Shown: piece by piece, positions 26,486 through 34,388 of the stretch
Numbering within the stretch: position 1 is the first letter of the stretch
Layout: each line of letters begins with the position of its first letter
Assembly: GCF_900109095.1 (NCBI RefSeq)
Contig: NZ_FNYZ01000013.1
Span: 62,001 to 126,000, forward strand
From: Sphingobium sp. AP50
GTDB taxonomy: Bacteria > Pseudomonadota > Alphaproteobacteria > Sphingomonadales > Sphingomonadaceae
Direction: 5' to 3'
Length of the DNA: 64,000 bases
Notes under the pieces: generated by a model
Seen by the model: only the letters and a program-made list of their open reading frames with translations
What the model was told of the DNA's origin: nothing
The model's database searches: none
Program-made: the position numbers and the translations under genes

Positions 26486-27217
26486 TCAGATCTTCCAGCC
26501 CGAATGGATCGCAACCAGTCCGCCCAGGATCGGTTCCACCTTCGTATTCACGAATCCCGCCTCGCGGATCATGCTTTCGAACTTGGGCATGGGCGGGAAG
26601 CGGCGGATCGATTCGATCAGATAACGATAGCTGTCCGCGTCATTGGCGAAGAGCTTGCCCAGATGTGGGACCAGCTTGTGCGAATAGACGTCATAGACGT
26701 CGGAAAAGCCCGGCCAGGTCGTGGTCGAAAATTCCAGGCAGAAGAAACGCCCGCCGAACTTCAGCACGCGATTGGCCTCGCGCAGCGCCTGGTCGATATG
26801 CGTGACGTTACGAATGCCGAAGGCGATCGTATAGGCGTCGAATTCCCGATCGCCGAAGGTCAGCGTCTCGGCATTCTGTTCCGACCAGATGAGGCCATCC
26901 AGCCCCTTCTTCTGCGCCCGCTCGACACCCACGCCCAGCATTTCGGGATTGATGTCCGACACGGTGACATGTGCGCCATGCTTGTGCATGCGAAAGGCGA
27001 TGTCGCCGGTACCGCCCGCCATGTCGAGAATCTGCTCGCCGGCGCGCGGCTTTACCCGGCGCACGAACTGGTCCTTCCACAACCGATGCGCGCCGCCCGA
27101 CATGGCGTCGTTCATCAGGTCATATTTGGCCGCCACGTTGGAGAAGACTTCGCGGACCATGCCCGCCTTTTCAGCGGCATCGACGTCGCGATACCCGAAG
27201 GATGCTGTTTCGCTCAT
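26486..27217 (-). CDS. ubiE: Demethylmenaquinone/ubiquinone methyltransferase UbiE
   Basis: The 243-residue SAM-dependent C-methyltransferase acts in ubiquinone synthesis. Motifs YDLMNDAMSGGAHRLWK, ILDMAGGTGDIA (SAM binding) and the RNVTHIDQAL segment are diagnostic. It leads the ubiE-ubiB unit and is divergent from mutM across 80 bp. Confidence 0.95.
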   Translation of the reverse strand: MSETASFGYRDVDAAEKAGMVREVFSNVAAKYDLMNDAMSGGAHRLWKDQFVRRVKPRAGEQILDMAGGTGDIAFRMHKHGAHVTVSDINPEMLGVGVERAQKKGLDGLIWSEQNAETLTFGDREFDAYTIAFGIRNVTHIDQALREANRVLKFGGRFFCLEFSTTTWPGFSDVYDVYSHKLVPHLGKLFANDADSYRYLIESIRRFPPMPKFESMIREAGFVNTKVEPILGGLVAIHSGWKI

Positions 27218-27297
27218 GATAGCCCTCTAGACACAGATGCAGCGCTGTTCCAGCCATGAAGCTGGTTATTATGTCCCCTCATAACTAGATGCGGATC

Positions 27298-28110
27298 ATG
27301 CCTGAGCTTCCCGAAGTTGAAACCACCGTCGCGGGCCTGCGGTCCGTGTTGCAGGATAGCGTGCTGACGCGGGTCGAACCGCGCCGTGCGGACCTGCGCT
27401 GGCCGATTCCGGTGGACCTGCGCCAGCGGATGACCGGCGCGCGGGTGACGGGCCTGTCCCGCCGCGCCAAATATGGCCTCATCGAAACCGATCGCGGCGA
27501 TATGATGATCTTTCACCTCGGCATGTCGGGGCGCTGGCGAATCGATCCGCCGGAAATCGGGGCGCATGACCATCTGCTGATCGAGACGGGCAGCGGCCAT
27601 CTTCTTTCGCTCAACGATCCGCGCCGGTTCGGATCGATCGATCTGGTGCGGTCGGATGCTTGGGCGGCCTATTCGCCCTTCACCCGCATGGGGCCGGAAC
27701 CGCTGGGGCCGGATTTCGGTGTCGCGATGCTGGCCGCCGCGCTCAAGGGCAAGGGGACGTCGATCAAGGCGGCGCTGCTGGACCAGCGGATCGTCGCGGG
27801 GCTGGGCAACATCTATGTCTGCGAAGCGCTCAACATGGCGGGCATCGCGCCGACTCGGGCGGCGGGCAAGATCAGCCGACCGCGACTCACCCTGCTGGTG
27901 GAGGCGATTCGGGAGGTGCTGACCGCCGCGATCGTCGCGGGCGGCTCCACCCTGCGCGATTATGCGCGGCCGGATGGCGAACTGGGCTATTTTTCCAAAC
28001 AATGGCGCGTCTATGGCCGCGAAGGCCAGCCTTGCCTGTGCGGCGGCACGGTCCAGCGCCGAGTCGATGGGGGCAGGTCCACCTTCTTCTGTCCGAAATG
28101 CCAGAAATAG
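27298..28110 (+). CDS. mutM: Formamidopyrimidine-DNA glycosylase
   Basis: MutM (Fpg) excises 8-oxoguanine and formamidopyrimidines. The catalytic MPELPEVET N-terminus (Pro2, Glu3 after Met removal) fixes the start at 27298; an in-frame ATG nine bases earlier would destroy activity. NDPRRFGS and the C-terminal zinc finger are present. The finger reads PCLCGGT ... FFCPKC, so the first cysteine pair is spaced CxC, not the common CxxC. Divergent from ubiE. Confidence 0.94.
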   Translation: MPELPEVETTVAGLRSVLQDSVLTRVEPRRADLRWPIPVDLRQRMTGARVTGLSRRAKYGLIETDRGDMMIFHLGMSGRWRIDPPEIGAHDHLLIETGSGHLLSLNDPRRFGSIDLVRSDAWAAYSPFTRMGPEPLGPDFGVAMLAAALKGKGTSIKAALLDQRIVAGLGNIYVCEALNMAGIAPTRAAGKISRPRLTLLVEAIREVLTAAIVAGGSTLRDYARPDGELGYFSKQWRVYGREGQPCLCGGTVQRRVDGGRSTFFCPKCQK

Positions 28111-28226
28111 CGCGGGTCCGGGCGGTTGACGCCCGCCCGGATACTCTGTAAGGGGCGCTCCTTCACGAGGCAGATCGAACAGTCGATTGGCCTCTTCCCG
28201 AGATTTGACGAGAACCGAGGAATAGA

Positions 28227-28490
28227 ATGGCCAATACGCCGCAAGCCAAGAAGCGCATCCGCCGCAACGAGCGTCGCGCCGCAATCAATGGCGCCCGCAT
28301 CAGCCGGATCCGCACCCTGGTGAAGAAGGTGGAAGCCGCCATCACCGCTGGTGACAAGGATGTCGCCGCAACCGCCCTTCAGGCCGTTCAGCCCGAACTG
28401 GCCCGTGGCGTCGCTCGCGGCGTGCTGCACAAGAACACTGCCGCTCGCAAGTTCGGCCGTCTGACGAAGGCTGTCGGCGCTATCGCCTGA
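28227..28490 (+). CDS. rpsT: 30S ribosomal protein S20
   Basis: The 87-residue basic protein begins MANTPQAKKRIRRNERRAAI and ends with KAVGAIA, standard for S20, which binds 16S rRNA. The mutM-rpsT-dnaA order is typical of alphaproteobacteria. A strong terminator follows. Confidence 0.97.
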   Translation: MANTPQAKKRIRRNERRAAINGARISRIRTLVKKVEAAITAGDKDVAATALQAVQPELARGVARGVLHKNTAARKFGRLTKAVGAIA

Positions 28491-28513
28491 TCCTTTGACG
28501 CCTGACAGCGTAC

Positions 28514-28545
28514 AAGGCCCGCTCCGGATTACCGGAGCGGGCCTT
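28514..28545 (+). terminator. Intrinsic terminator of rpsT
   Basis: A 14-bp perfect stem (AAGGCCCGCTCCGG, loop ATTA, then complement) ends in TTTT. It separates rpsT from the dnaA promoter region. Confidence 0.9.
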
Positions 28546-28560
28546 TTGTCGTTTGTTCAC

Positions 28561-28779
28561 GAATCGGTAATTATTACGTAACGACGGATTTCCCGCGATT
28601 CGACGCACTGCGGCATAAACGCATGCAAATAATCCGTTGTTTTTACACGATAATTTGCTTTTCCCTCGATTCCCGTGGGTTTGCCGAGTCAACGGCTTTA
28701 TTTCACTTTTTTGAACCGGGCTGCCCTTGATCCCGTCGCGCAGCCCCGTCTATTTTTGAAATCCGGTCGCCGTCGAATC
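28561..28779. promoter_or_regulatory. AT-rich dnaA upstream region with four GANTC sites
   Basis: The gap 28546-28910 is much richer in A/T than its surroundings and has no ORF. Four GANTC sequences (28561, 28597, 28668, 28775) lie within 220 bp, more than chance would give. GANTC is the CcrM methylation site of alphaproteobacteria, which controls dnaA in Caulobacter. No good cluster of TTATCCACA-type DnaA boxes is seen, so an origin function is not claimed. Confidence 0.5.
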
Positions 28780-28910
28780 ACCTCAGCGGCCGTCATGTGA
28801 GATCATTTGTCGCAAGGAACTCGGGAAACGGGGGCGTTTCCGGGGAAGGTTCCTTGCGTCGAGTTTTCCTGCCCGAAAACGGGGGGCATAGCTTTAGTGG
28901 GTCGGCAAGA

Positions 28911-30317
28911 ATGAAGGATAATGTGCGCGTGGTTGGTTGGCAGGATGGACAGGTGAGCCAGGCTGATATGGGCCTGGAATCCGCCTGGACGGCCATCCGT
29001 GCGGGCCTGCGCCGCGACATCGGTGCCCGCATGTTCGACCAGTGGCTCAAGCCCGTGCGGCTGGGCGACTATTGCGCCGATTCGCAGACGCTGGACCTGC
29101 TGGTCGCCAGTGACTTCAGCGCCAATTTCGTGTCCGGCCAGTTTGGCGACCGCCTGCGCATGGCATGGCGCAGTGCGTCGGTCGGCGTGCGCGAAGTGCG
29201 CCTGCGCCGGGCGCCCGACGCCACTGGCCCGCGCCTGCTGGAAGTCGTGCATGTCGAGGCGGCATCGCCCGCCGAAGCGGCCCCCACGGTCATCGCGTCC
29301 AACTTCCTGCCGCGCCATGGCTTTGCCGACTTCATCGTCGGCGACACCAACCGTCTGGCCTTCTCCGCTGCGCAGGCGATGGCGGGCGAGGCGCAGCCGC
29401 GCTTCACCCCGCTGTTCATCCATGGCGGCACGGGGCAGGGCAAGACGCATCTGCTGCATTCGATCGCGGCGGCCTTCTCCGGCCATTCGCCCTCGGAGCC
29501 TGTGCTCTACATGTCGGCCGAACGCTTCATGATGGAGTTCGTGAATGCGATGCGCGCCAATGAGACGATGGCGTTCAAGGCGCGCCTGCGCGCGGCTCGC
29601 CTGCTGCTGATCGACGATATTCAGTTCATCGCGGGCAAGGGATCGACGCAGGAAGAGTTTCTCCACACGATCAACGACCTGATCGATGCCGGTGCGCGCA
29701 TCGTCGTCACCGCCGACCGGGCGCCGCAACTGCTCGAATCGATCGACGCGCGTATCCTGTCGCGTCTGGCCGGTGGTCTGGTGGCCGATATCCAGCCGGC
29801 TGGTCTGGACCTGCGCCTCGCCATTCTCGAATCGAAGCGGCTGGTTGCGGGCGATCCGCCCGTGCCCGATGCGGTCATCGATTTCCTGGCCCGGTCGATC
29901 CGTTCGAACGTGCGCGAACTGGAAGGCGCCTTCAACAAGCTGGTCGCTTACGGCCAGTTGACCGGCCGCTCGATCGATCTCGACTTCGCGCAGCAGATGC
30001 TGGCCGATACGGTCCGCGCCAATGCTCGTCGCCTGACTGTCGATGAAATCCAGAAGGCCTGCGCTGCCCATTTCAAGATCGATCCGTCCGAAATGCGGTC
30101 CAAGCGTCGTGCGCGCGCCGTGGCCCGGCCGCGTCAGGTCGCCATGTATCTCGCCAAGAAAATGACGCCGCGCTCGCTGCCGGAAATCGGCCGCATCTTC
30201 GGTGGGCGCGATCACAGCACGGTGATCCATGCCGTGAAAACGATCGAGGCGCTGCGCGAGAGCAATCCCGACATGGACGCCGACGTCCGCGCCCTCCAGC
30301 GTCTGCTGGAAGGCTGA
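28911..30317 (+). CDS. dnaA: Chromosomal replication initiator protein DnaA
   Basis: DnaA binds oriC and opens the duplex. The 468-residue protein has a domain I/II N-terminus, AAA+ core with Walker A GGTGQGKTH and Walker B LLLIDDIQFIAG, a sensor/arginine-finger region (DARILSRLAGG), and domain IV with GGRDHSTVIHAVKTIE for DnaA-box binding. Start is uncertain: ATG 28911 is kept for its in-frame coding appearance, but GTG 28953 has a better AGGA site seven bases away and would give 454 residues. Confidence 0.94.
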   Translation: MKDNVRVVGWQDGQVSQADMGLESAWTAIRAGLRRDIGARMFDQWLKPVRLGDYCADSQTLDLLVASDFSANFVSGQFGDRLRMAWRSASVGVREVRLRRAPDATGPRLLEVVHVEAASPAEAAPTVIASNFLPRHGFADFIVGDTNRLAFSAAQAMAGEAQPRFTPLFIHGGTGQGKTHLLHSIAAAFSGHSPSEPVLYMSAERFMMEFVNAMRANETMAFKARLRAARLLLIDDIQFIAGKGSTQEEFLHTINDLIDAGARIVVTADRAPQLLESIDARILSRLAGGLVADIQPAGLDLRLAILESKRLVAGDPPVPDAVIDFLARSIRSNVRELEGAFNKLVAYGQLTGRSIDLDFAQQMLADTVRANARRLTVDEIQKACAAHFKIDPSEMRSKRRARAVARPRQVAMYLAKKMTPRSLPEIGRIFGGRDHSTVIHAVKTIEALRESNPDMDADVRALQRLLEG

Positions 30318-30348
30318 ACGCCGCCTCTGGCGTTGACGGCAGGAGCGG

Positions 30349-30426
30349 CTAATGGTCCGATTCTGACATTCGATACCGCTTGAAGCCATGTGGCACACGA
30401 ATGTCAGAATCTATTCGGACCATTAG
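30349..30426. repeat. Imperfect palindrome A downstream of dnaA
   Basis: The outer 12 bp CTAATGGTCCGA and TCGGACCATTAG are perfectly complementary, as are inner TTCTGACATTCG and CGAATGTCAGAA. A five-base asymmetric bulge lies between the two paired blocks on one arm. The loop is about 26 bases. Confidence 0.85.
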
Positions 30427-30437
30427 CAATATTTACT

Positions 30438-30518
30438 CCTAGTGGATTTTGCGATTTTGACATTTGCAGACCCATCCCAGCCGACAGGGGATGCAAATGT
30501 CAAAATCAATCCACTAGG
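30438..30518. repeat. Imperfect palindrome B, related to A
   Basis: CCTAGTGGATT pairs with AATCCACTAGG; inner ATTTTGACATTTGCA pairs with TGCAAATGTCAAAAT, again with a short asymmetric bulge between the blocks. It shares the CTA-TGG ends and a TGACATT core with palindrome A, 12 bases away. Right after it starts the cyclophilin gene. Confidence 0.85.
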
Positions 30519-30526
30519 CTGGCGGC

Positions 30527-31135
30527 ATGATTCGCCAGATTGCCTTCGCGCTCCTCGCCATGCTCGCCCTTTCGCCCGCTGCGGCTCAGTCCCCGGCGGC
30601 GCCTCCACCGCCCGGCGATGTGCGGGTGACGCTGGAAACGGACAGGGGACGGATCGTGATCGCGGTCCATGCCGACAAGGCGCCGATCACGGGCGGCAAT
30701 TTCCTCAAATATGTCGATCAGAAGCGGCTGGACGGCACCCAATTCTATCGTGGCGTCGGCGCGCCGGACTATGGCTTCGTCCAGGGCGGGGCACAGAATG
30801 ACCCCAAGCGCATCCTGCCGCCGATCAAGCATGAACCCACGAATCAGACGGGCCTTGCCCATGATGATGGCGCGCTGTCGATGGCCCGTTATGCGCCGGG
30901 TAGTGCGACCGGCGACTTCTTCATCGTGCTGGGCAAGATGCCCGCGATGGATGCGCATCCTGATGCACCGGGCGACAATGTCGGCTTTGCCGTCTTCGCT
31001 CATGTGGTGGAGGGGCTGGACGTGGTGAAGGCGATCCTCGTCGCGCCCAAATCGGCAACGGCGGGGGAGGGCGTGATGAAGGGGCAGATGCTGGAGACGC
31101 CGGTGAAGATTATCACCGCGCGGCGGGTGCCTTGA
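30527..31135 (+). CDS. Periplasmic cyclophilin-type peptidyl-prolyl isomerase
   Basis: The 202-residue precursor has a signal peptide (MIRQIAFALLAMLALSPAAAQS) and a cyclophilin domain (VTLETDRGRIVIAV, APITGGNFLKYV, FYRGVGAPDYGFVQGG, GDFFIVLG). It should catalyse proline isomerisation during folding of exported proteins. Some residues of the classical cyclophilin site differ (FFI in place of FFI/FFQ is normal in bacteria). It is alone behind the paired palindromes. Confidence 0.9.
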   Translation: MIRQIAFALLAMLALSPAAAQSPAAPPPPGDVRVTLETDRGRIVIAVHADKAPITGGNFLKYVDQKRLDGTQFYRGVGAPDYGFVQGGAQNDPKRILPPIKHEPTNQTGLAHDDGALSMARYAPGSATGDFFIVLGKMPAMDAHPDAPGDNVGFAVFAHVVEGLDVVKAILVAPKSATAGEGVMKGQMLETPVKIITARRVP

Positions 31136-31264
31136 ACTTCTGATGACGGCCCCTGCCCTGAGCCTGTCGAAGCCCGGTCTTGTTCTTAAAGAAGTGCAAC
31201 CGCCTGCGGCTGCCGCTCAGCAACCCTATTGAGTGTTGAGCGGGCTAGCCCATGGTTTATCCCG

Positions 31265-32160
31265 CTAAACGATAGTGTCAGCGATTATGAGGAGTTTTCT
31301 GGCGCATGCAGTGAGGGCCTGTTTGTGGTTTTTGCCGGCGTCTGTAGGTGTCGACCAGAGTCATGTTCCATCGGAAGCTGGCCGGGAGGGCGGCAGCGTA
31401 GAGGTCGCGGCTGACGCGATGGCGGCCACCGGCGATATGTCTTTGACCGCGATAATGGCCGCTGTCCCGGTCGAAAGTCGCCAGACCGGAGAGGCTTGCG
31501 GCCTGGGTGCGGGAGAGACGGCTCAGTTCGGGCACTAGGACGAGCAGGGTCAGGGCGGTACGCCGCCCGATGCCCGGACCGCTCTGGATGAGAGCAAGCC
31601 GACGAGCCAGATCATGCAAGCCGGCGATGGCCTTGCCCAGCAGCAACAGCTCCGCCTTGATCCGCCGGGCCAGCCGTTCGGCCTCACGGGCAACCGTCCG
31701 TTGCAGGCGCGGCGTGCGATAGGCCTTGCGGCGCGTCTTCGTGCGGGCATGGTGGCCTCGAGTTGCTCGATCAGACGCAGATGCTCGGCCAGCTTTTCAA
31801 GGCGCGGATCGGGGGGGCATCGCGCGCCGTATCGACCTCGGCCGTGCAACGGGCAATCGGCGCGCATCAAGTCGGTCATTCTTGGCCAGTTTCAAACGGA
31901 ACAGGGCAAAGGCACGCACCTGCCGGGGCTGGAACAACACAACTTCCATGCCGGCCTCCCGCAGAGCACCCGCCACGCCCTGCTCATACCCGCCTGACGC
32001 CTCCAGCCCGACCGTTCGGCAGGCCAGGCCAGCAGCCGTTCATACCTTCCAGGATCATTGGCTATCCGCAATGCCCCGACAGAGGGTGGCAGGCAATGTC
32101 CAGCCAGTTCTTGCCGATATCGATCCCGGCCACATGCATGCCATCAGGCACCATCTTCAT
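31265..32160 (-). pseudogene. Decayed IS110-family transposase
   Basis: Pieces of one IS110 (IS110-subgroup) transposase are visible in several frames of the minus strand. The N-terminus MHVAGIDIGKNWLDIACHPL starts after ATG 32160; the frame breaks near 32078 by a one-base loss, again around the AKNDRLDA motif, and again before the C-terminal GIGRRTALTLL and SGLATFDRDSGHYRG motifs. The last segment (GKNHKQALTACARKLLIIAD) ends at a stop at 31265 in yet another frame. At least four frameshifts make it non-functional. Confidence 0.85.
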
Positions 32161-32400
32161 TGATCCCCCGCCTTCGCGGGGGCAGGCTCTTCCTCGTCCA
32201 GGAGCCCATAACTCCAGCAACCATGCGGATCCGATGAAGTGGCCGACTGCGATCCTGCTGAGCCGCGTTCCTTCAAGAACCGGACGAACCCGATCCGACA
32301 GCCTATCGCAGGGTTGGGAGGAGGAGCGCCAACCCTGCTCCACCATCAACGTGGAAATCGAAGGATATCCCAACCGCCTAAGACGAACGGAGCTGGTATA
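32161..32400 (-). mobile_element. Noncoding left end of the IS110 remnant, possible bridge RNA relic
   Basis: Upstream of the dead transposase, on its strand, hairpins GCAGGGTTGG/CCAACCCTGC (32308-32338) and CCCCCGC-GAAG-GCGGGGG (32164-32182) lie in a stretch with no ORF. IS110-group elements encode their bridge RNA in this position. Element ends are not defined. The gap 31136-31264 downstream of the remnant shows nothing. Confidence 0.4.
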
Positions 32401-32478
32401 AGAGTGCGCGGCGAAAGGTGGGGATAAGTCGCGCCTTGGCGCTTGGCATCACGGGCAAATCCCGCCAAAAGGGCGCCC

Positions 32479-33750
32479 GTGAGCCTGAGCCAGTCCCTTT
32501 CCCGCCCCGCAGCCGTCCTGCGCCTGCTCTCGCGGCCCGTCCAGATCCTTATCGCCATCGCGATCGGCCTCGCCGCTGCGGCGCTGTTCGCGCAGATGGA
32601 GGGGGAGCGCGGCGTGCCGCCGATCGCCAGTGGCGGCGATTTCGAGGTGCGCGGGGTGAAGGTCGACGTCTATGCCAAGGATGCCGACAGCGCCCGCTAT
32701 GCCGGCTGGCGCATGGCGCAGCGACAGGCCTGGCGAATGCTGTGGACCCGCACCCATGGCGGCGGCGGTGCCCCGGCCCTGTCCGATTCGCAGCTGGAAG
32801 CGATGATCTCCGGCATTGAGGTCGAATATGAGCAGAATGGCCCCAATCGCTATGTCGCGACGCTGGGCATATTGTTCGATCGCGCGCGGACCGGCCAGTT
32901 GCTGGGCGTGTCCGGCAATGTGATGCGGTCGCCGCCCTTGCTGGTGATCCCGGTGCTATGGGATGGCGGATCGGCCGTATCCTATGAGCGGGTCAATGAG
33001 TGGCAGAAGGCCTGGGCGCGATATCGCACCGGCGACAGCGCGATCGATTATGTGCGCGTGGCCGGATCGATCGCCGATCCGATCCTGCTGAATGCGGGCC
33101 AGACCGGGCGGCGCGGGCGGCTGTGGTGGCGCGTGCTGCTCGACCAATATGGCGCGGCTGACGTGGTGATCCCGATCGCGCGGCTGGACCGGGCCTATCC
33201 GGGCGGTCCCGTCACCGGCACCTTCACCGCGCGCTATGGCCCGGACAATAGCCTGATCGGCAGCGTGACGCTGCGTGCGTCCAATGACAGCGGCATCGCC
33301 CAGATGATGGACGAGGGCGCGCGCCGCATCGACGAGCTTTATATCCGTGCGCTCAATGATGGCCGCCTGCGCCCCGACCCGTCGCTGATAATCGAGGAGC
33401 CGGTCGATCCCGACGCGCTGGCGATCGAGAATGCGGCTGACGCGCCGATCGAGGCGCTGGATGCGCCCATCGCGACTCCGGCGGCCGGGGCGACCAGCTT
33501 CACCATCCAGTTCGACACGCCCGATGTCGGATCGGTGGGGGCTGGCGAATCGACGCTGCGCTCCATCCCCGGCGTCCGGTCGGCCGCCACCAGCAGCCTG
33601 GCGCTGGGCGGTACGTCGGTCATGCAGGTCAGCTTCGATGGCACGGTGGAGATGCTGCGCGCCGGGTTGCAGGCACGCGGCTATACGGTGGCCGCATCCG
33701 GCACGACGCTGCGCATCACGCGGCGGCAGGCATCCCCGCCGCCGCAATGA
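32479..33750 (+). CDS. DUF2066 domain protein with C-terminal HMA-like region
   Basis: The 423-residue protein has a membrane-spanning N-terminus (LIAIAIGLAAAALFA) and a large domain of DUF2066 type (VDVYAKDADSARYAGWRMAQ). The last 80 residues resemble a heavy-metal-associated-like fold but lack a CxxC. GTG at 32479 with an AGGG site is preferred to a TTG at 32443. Its stop overlaps the hdaA start (ATGA), forming an operon with hdaA, ppk1 and ppx. Function unknown. Confidence 0.75.
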   Translation: MSLSQSLSRPAAVLRLLSRPVQILIAIAIGLAAAALFAQMEGERGVPPIASGGDFEVRGVKVDVYAKDADSARYAGWRMAQRQAWRMLWTRTHGGGGAPALSDSQLEAMISGIEVEYEQNGPNRYVATLGILFDRARTGQLLGVSGNVMRSPPLLVIPVLWDGGSAVSYERVNEWQKAWARYRTGDSAIDYVRVAGSIADPILLNAGQTGRRGRLWWRVLLDQYGAADVVIPIARLDRAYPGGPVTGTFTARYGPDNSLIGSVTLRASNDSGIAQMMDEGARRIDELYIRALNDGRLRPDPSLIIEEPVDPDALAIENAADAPIEALDAPIATPAAGATSFTIQFDTPDVGSVGAGESTLRSIPGVRSAATSSLALGGTSVMQVSFDGTVEMLRAGLQARGYTVAASGTTLRITRRQASPPPQ

Positions 33751-34385
33751 GCCAGATCAGCCTGCCTTTCGACTGGCATGGTGGGGCCGGGGCAGGGGAT
33801 TTCCTGGTCAGCGACGCCAACCGCCTTGCCGTCGCGCATCTGGAGCGCTGGCGCGACTGGCCGCTGTCGGTCAGCGTGCTGACCGGGCCGCCGCTATCGG
33901 GCCGGTCGACGCTGGCCGGACATTTCGCGCAGATGAGTGGCGGCGAGATTATCGACGATGCGCAGGGGCAGGACGAACATCGCCTGTTCCACGCCTGGAA
34001 CGAGGCGCAGACCGAACGGCGCCCGCTGCTGATGATCGGCCGCACCGCGCCGGTGAACTGGACCGTGGCGCTGCCCGACCTGCGATCGCGTCTGGCCGCC
34101 GCGCCGCATGTCGCGATCGAGGAGCCGGACGAGTTGCTGGCCCGCGCGCTGATTTGCCGCGCTTTCGACCTGGCCGGGGCCAATTATGCGCCCGATGTGC
34201 CCGACTGGCTGCTGCGCCGGGTCGAGCATCGTTATGGTGCCATCGCAGAGGTGACGCAGTTGCTGGACCGGGCGGCGCTGTCATCTGGTCGTAAGATTTC
34301 GGTCGCAATGGCGAAAGAGTCCCTGCAATCCGCAGGCTTTTTGCCTATAGTCCCGCCCGATCCTTCCACCGACCAGCGCGAGTAA
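33747..34385 (+). CDS. hdaA: HdaA/Hda-type DnaA regulatory protein
   Basis: The 212-residue AAA+ protein resembles the ATPase part of DnaA without DNA-binding domain IV: QISLPFDWHGGAGAGDFLVSDANR and the degenerate P-loop GPPLSGRSTLAGHF. In Caulobacter HdaA, with the sliding clamp, triggers DnaA-ATP hydrolysis. The N-terminal QISLPFDW is a candidate clamp-binding peptide. It overlaps the DUF2066 gene and is followed three bases later by ppk1. Confidence 0.85.
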   Translation: MSQISLPFDWHGGAGAGDFLVSDANRLAVAHLERWRDWPLSVSVLTGPPLSGRSTLAGHFAQMSGGEIIDDAQGQDEHRLFHAWNEAQTERRPLLMIGRTAPVNWTVALPDLRSRLAAAPHVAIEEPDELLARALICRAFDLAGANYAPDVPDWLLRRVEHRYGAIAEVTQLLDRAALSSGRKISVAMAKESLQSAGFLPIVPPDPSTDQRE

Positions 34386-34388
34386 TCC

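Noticed and set aside
28546..28910. Replication origin (oriC) upstream of dnaA
   Set aside because: The region is AT-rich, but no array of TTATCCACA-type boxes can be seen, and in many alphaproteobacteria oriC is elsewhere. Not called.
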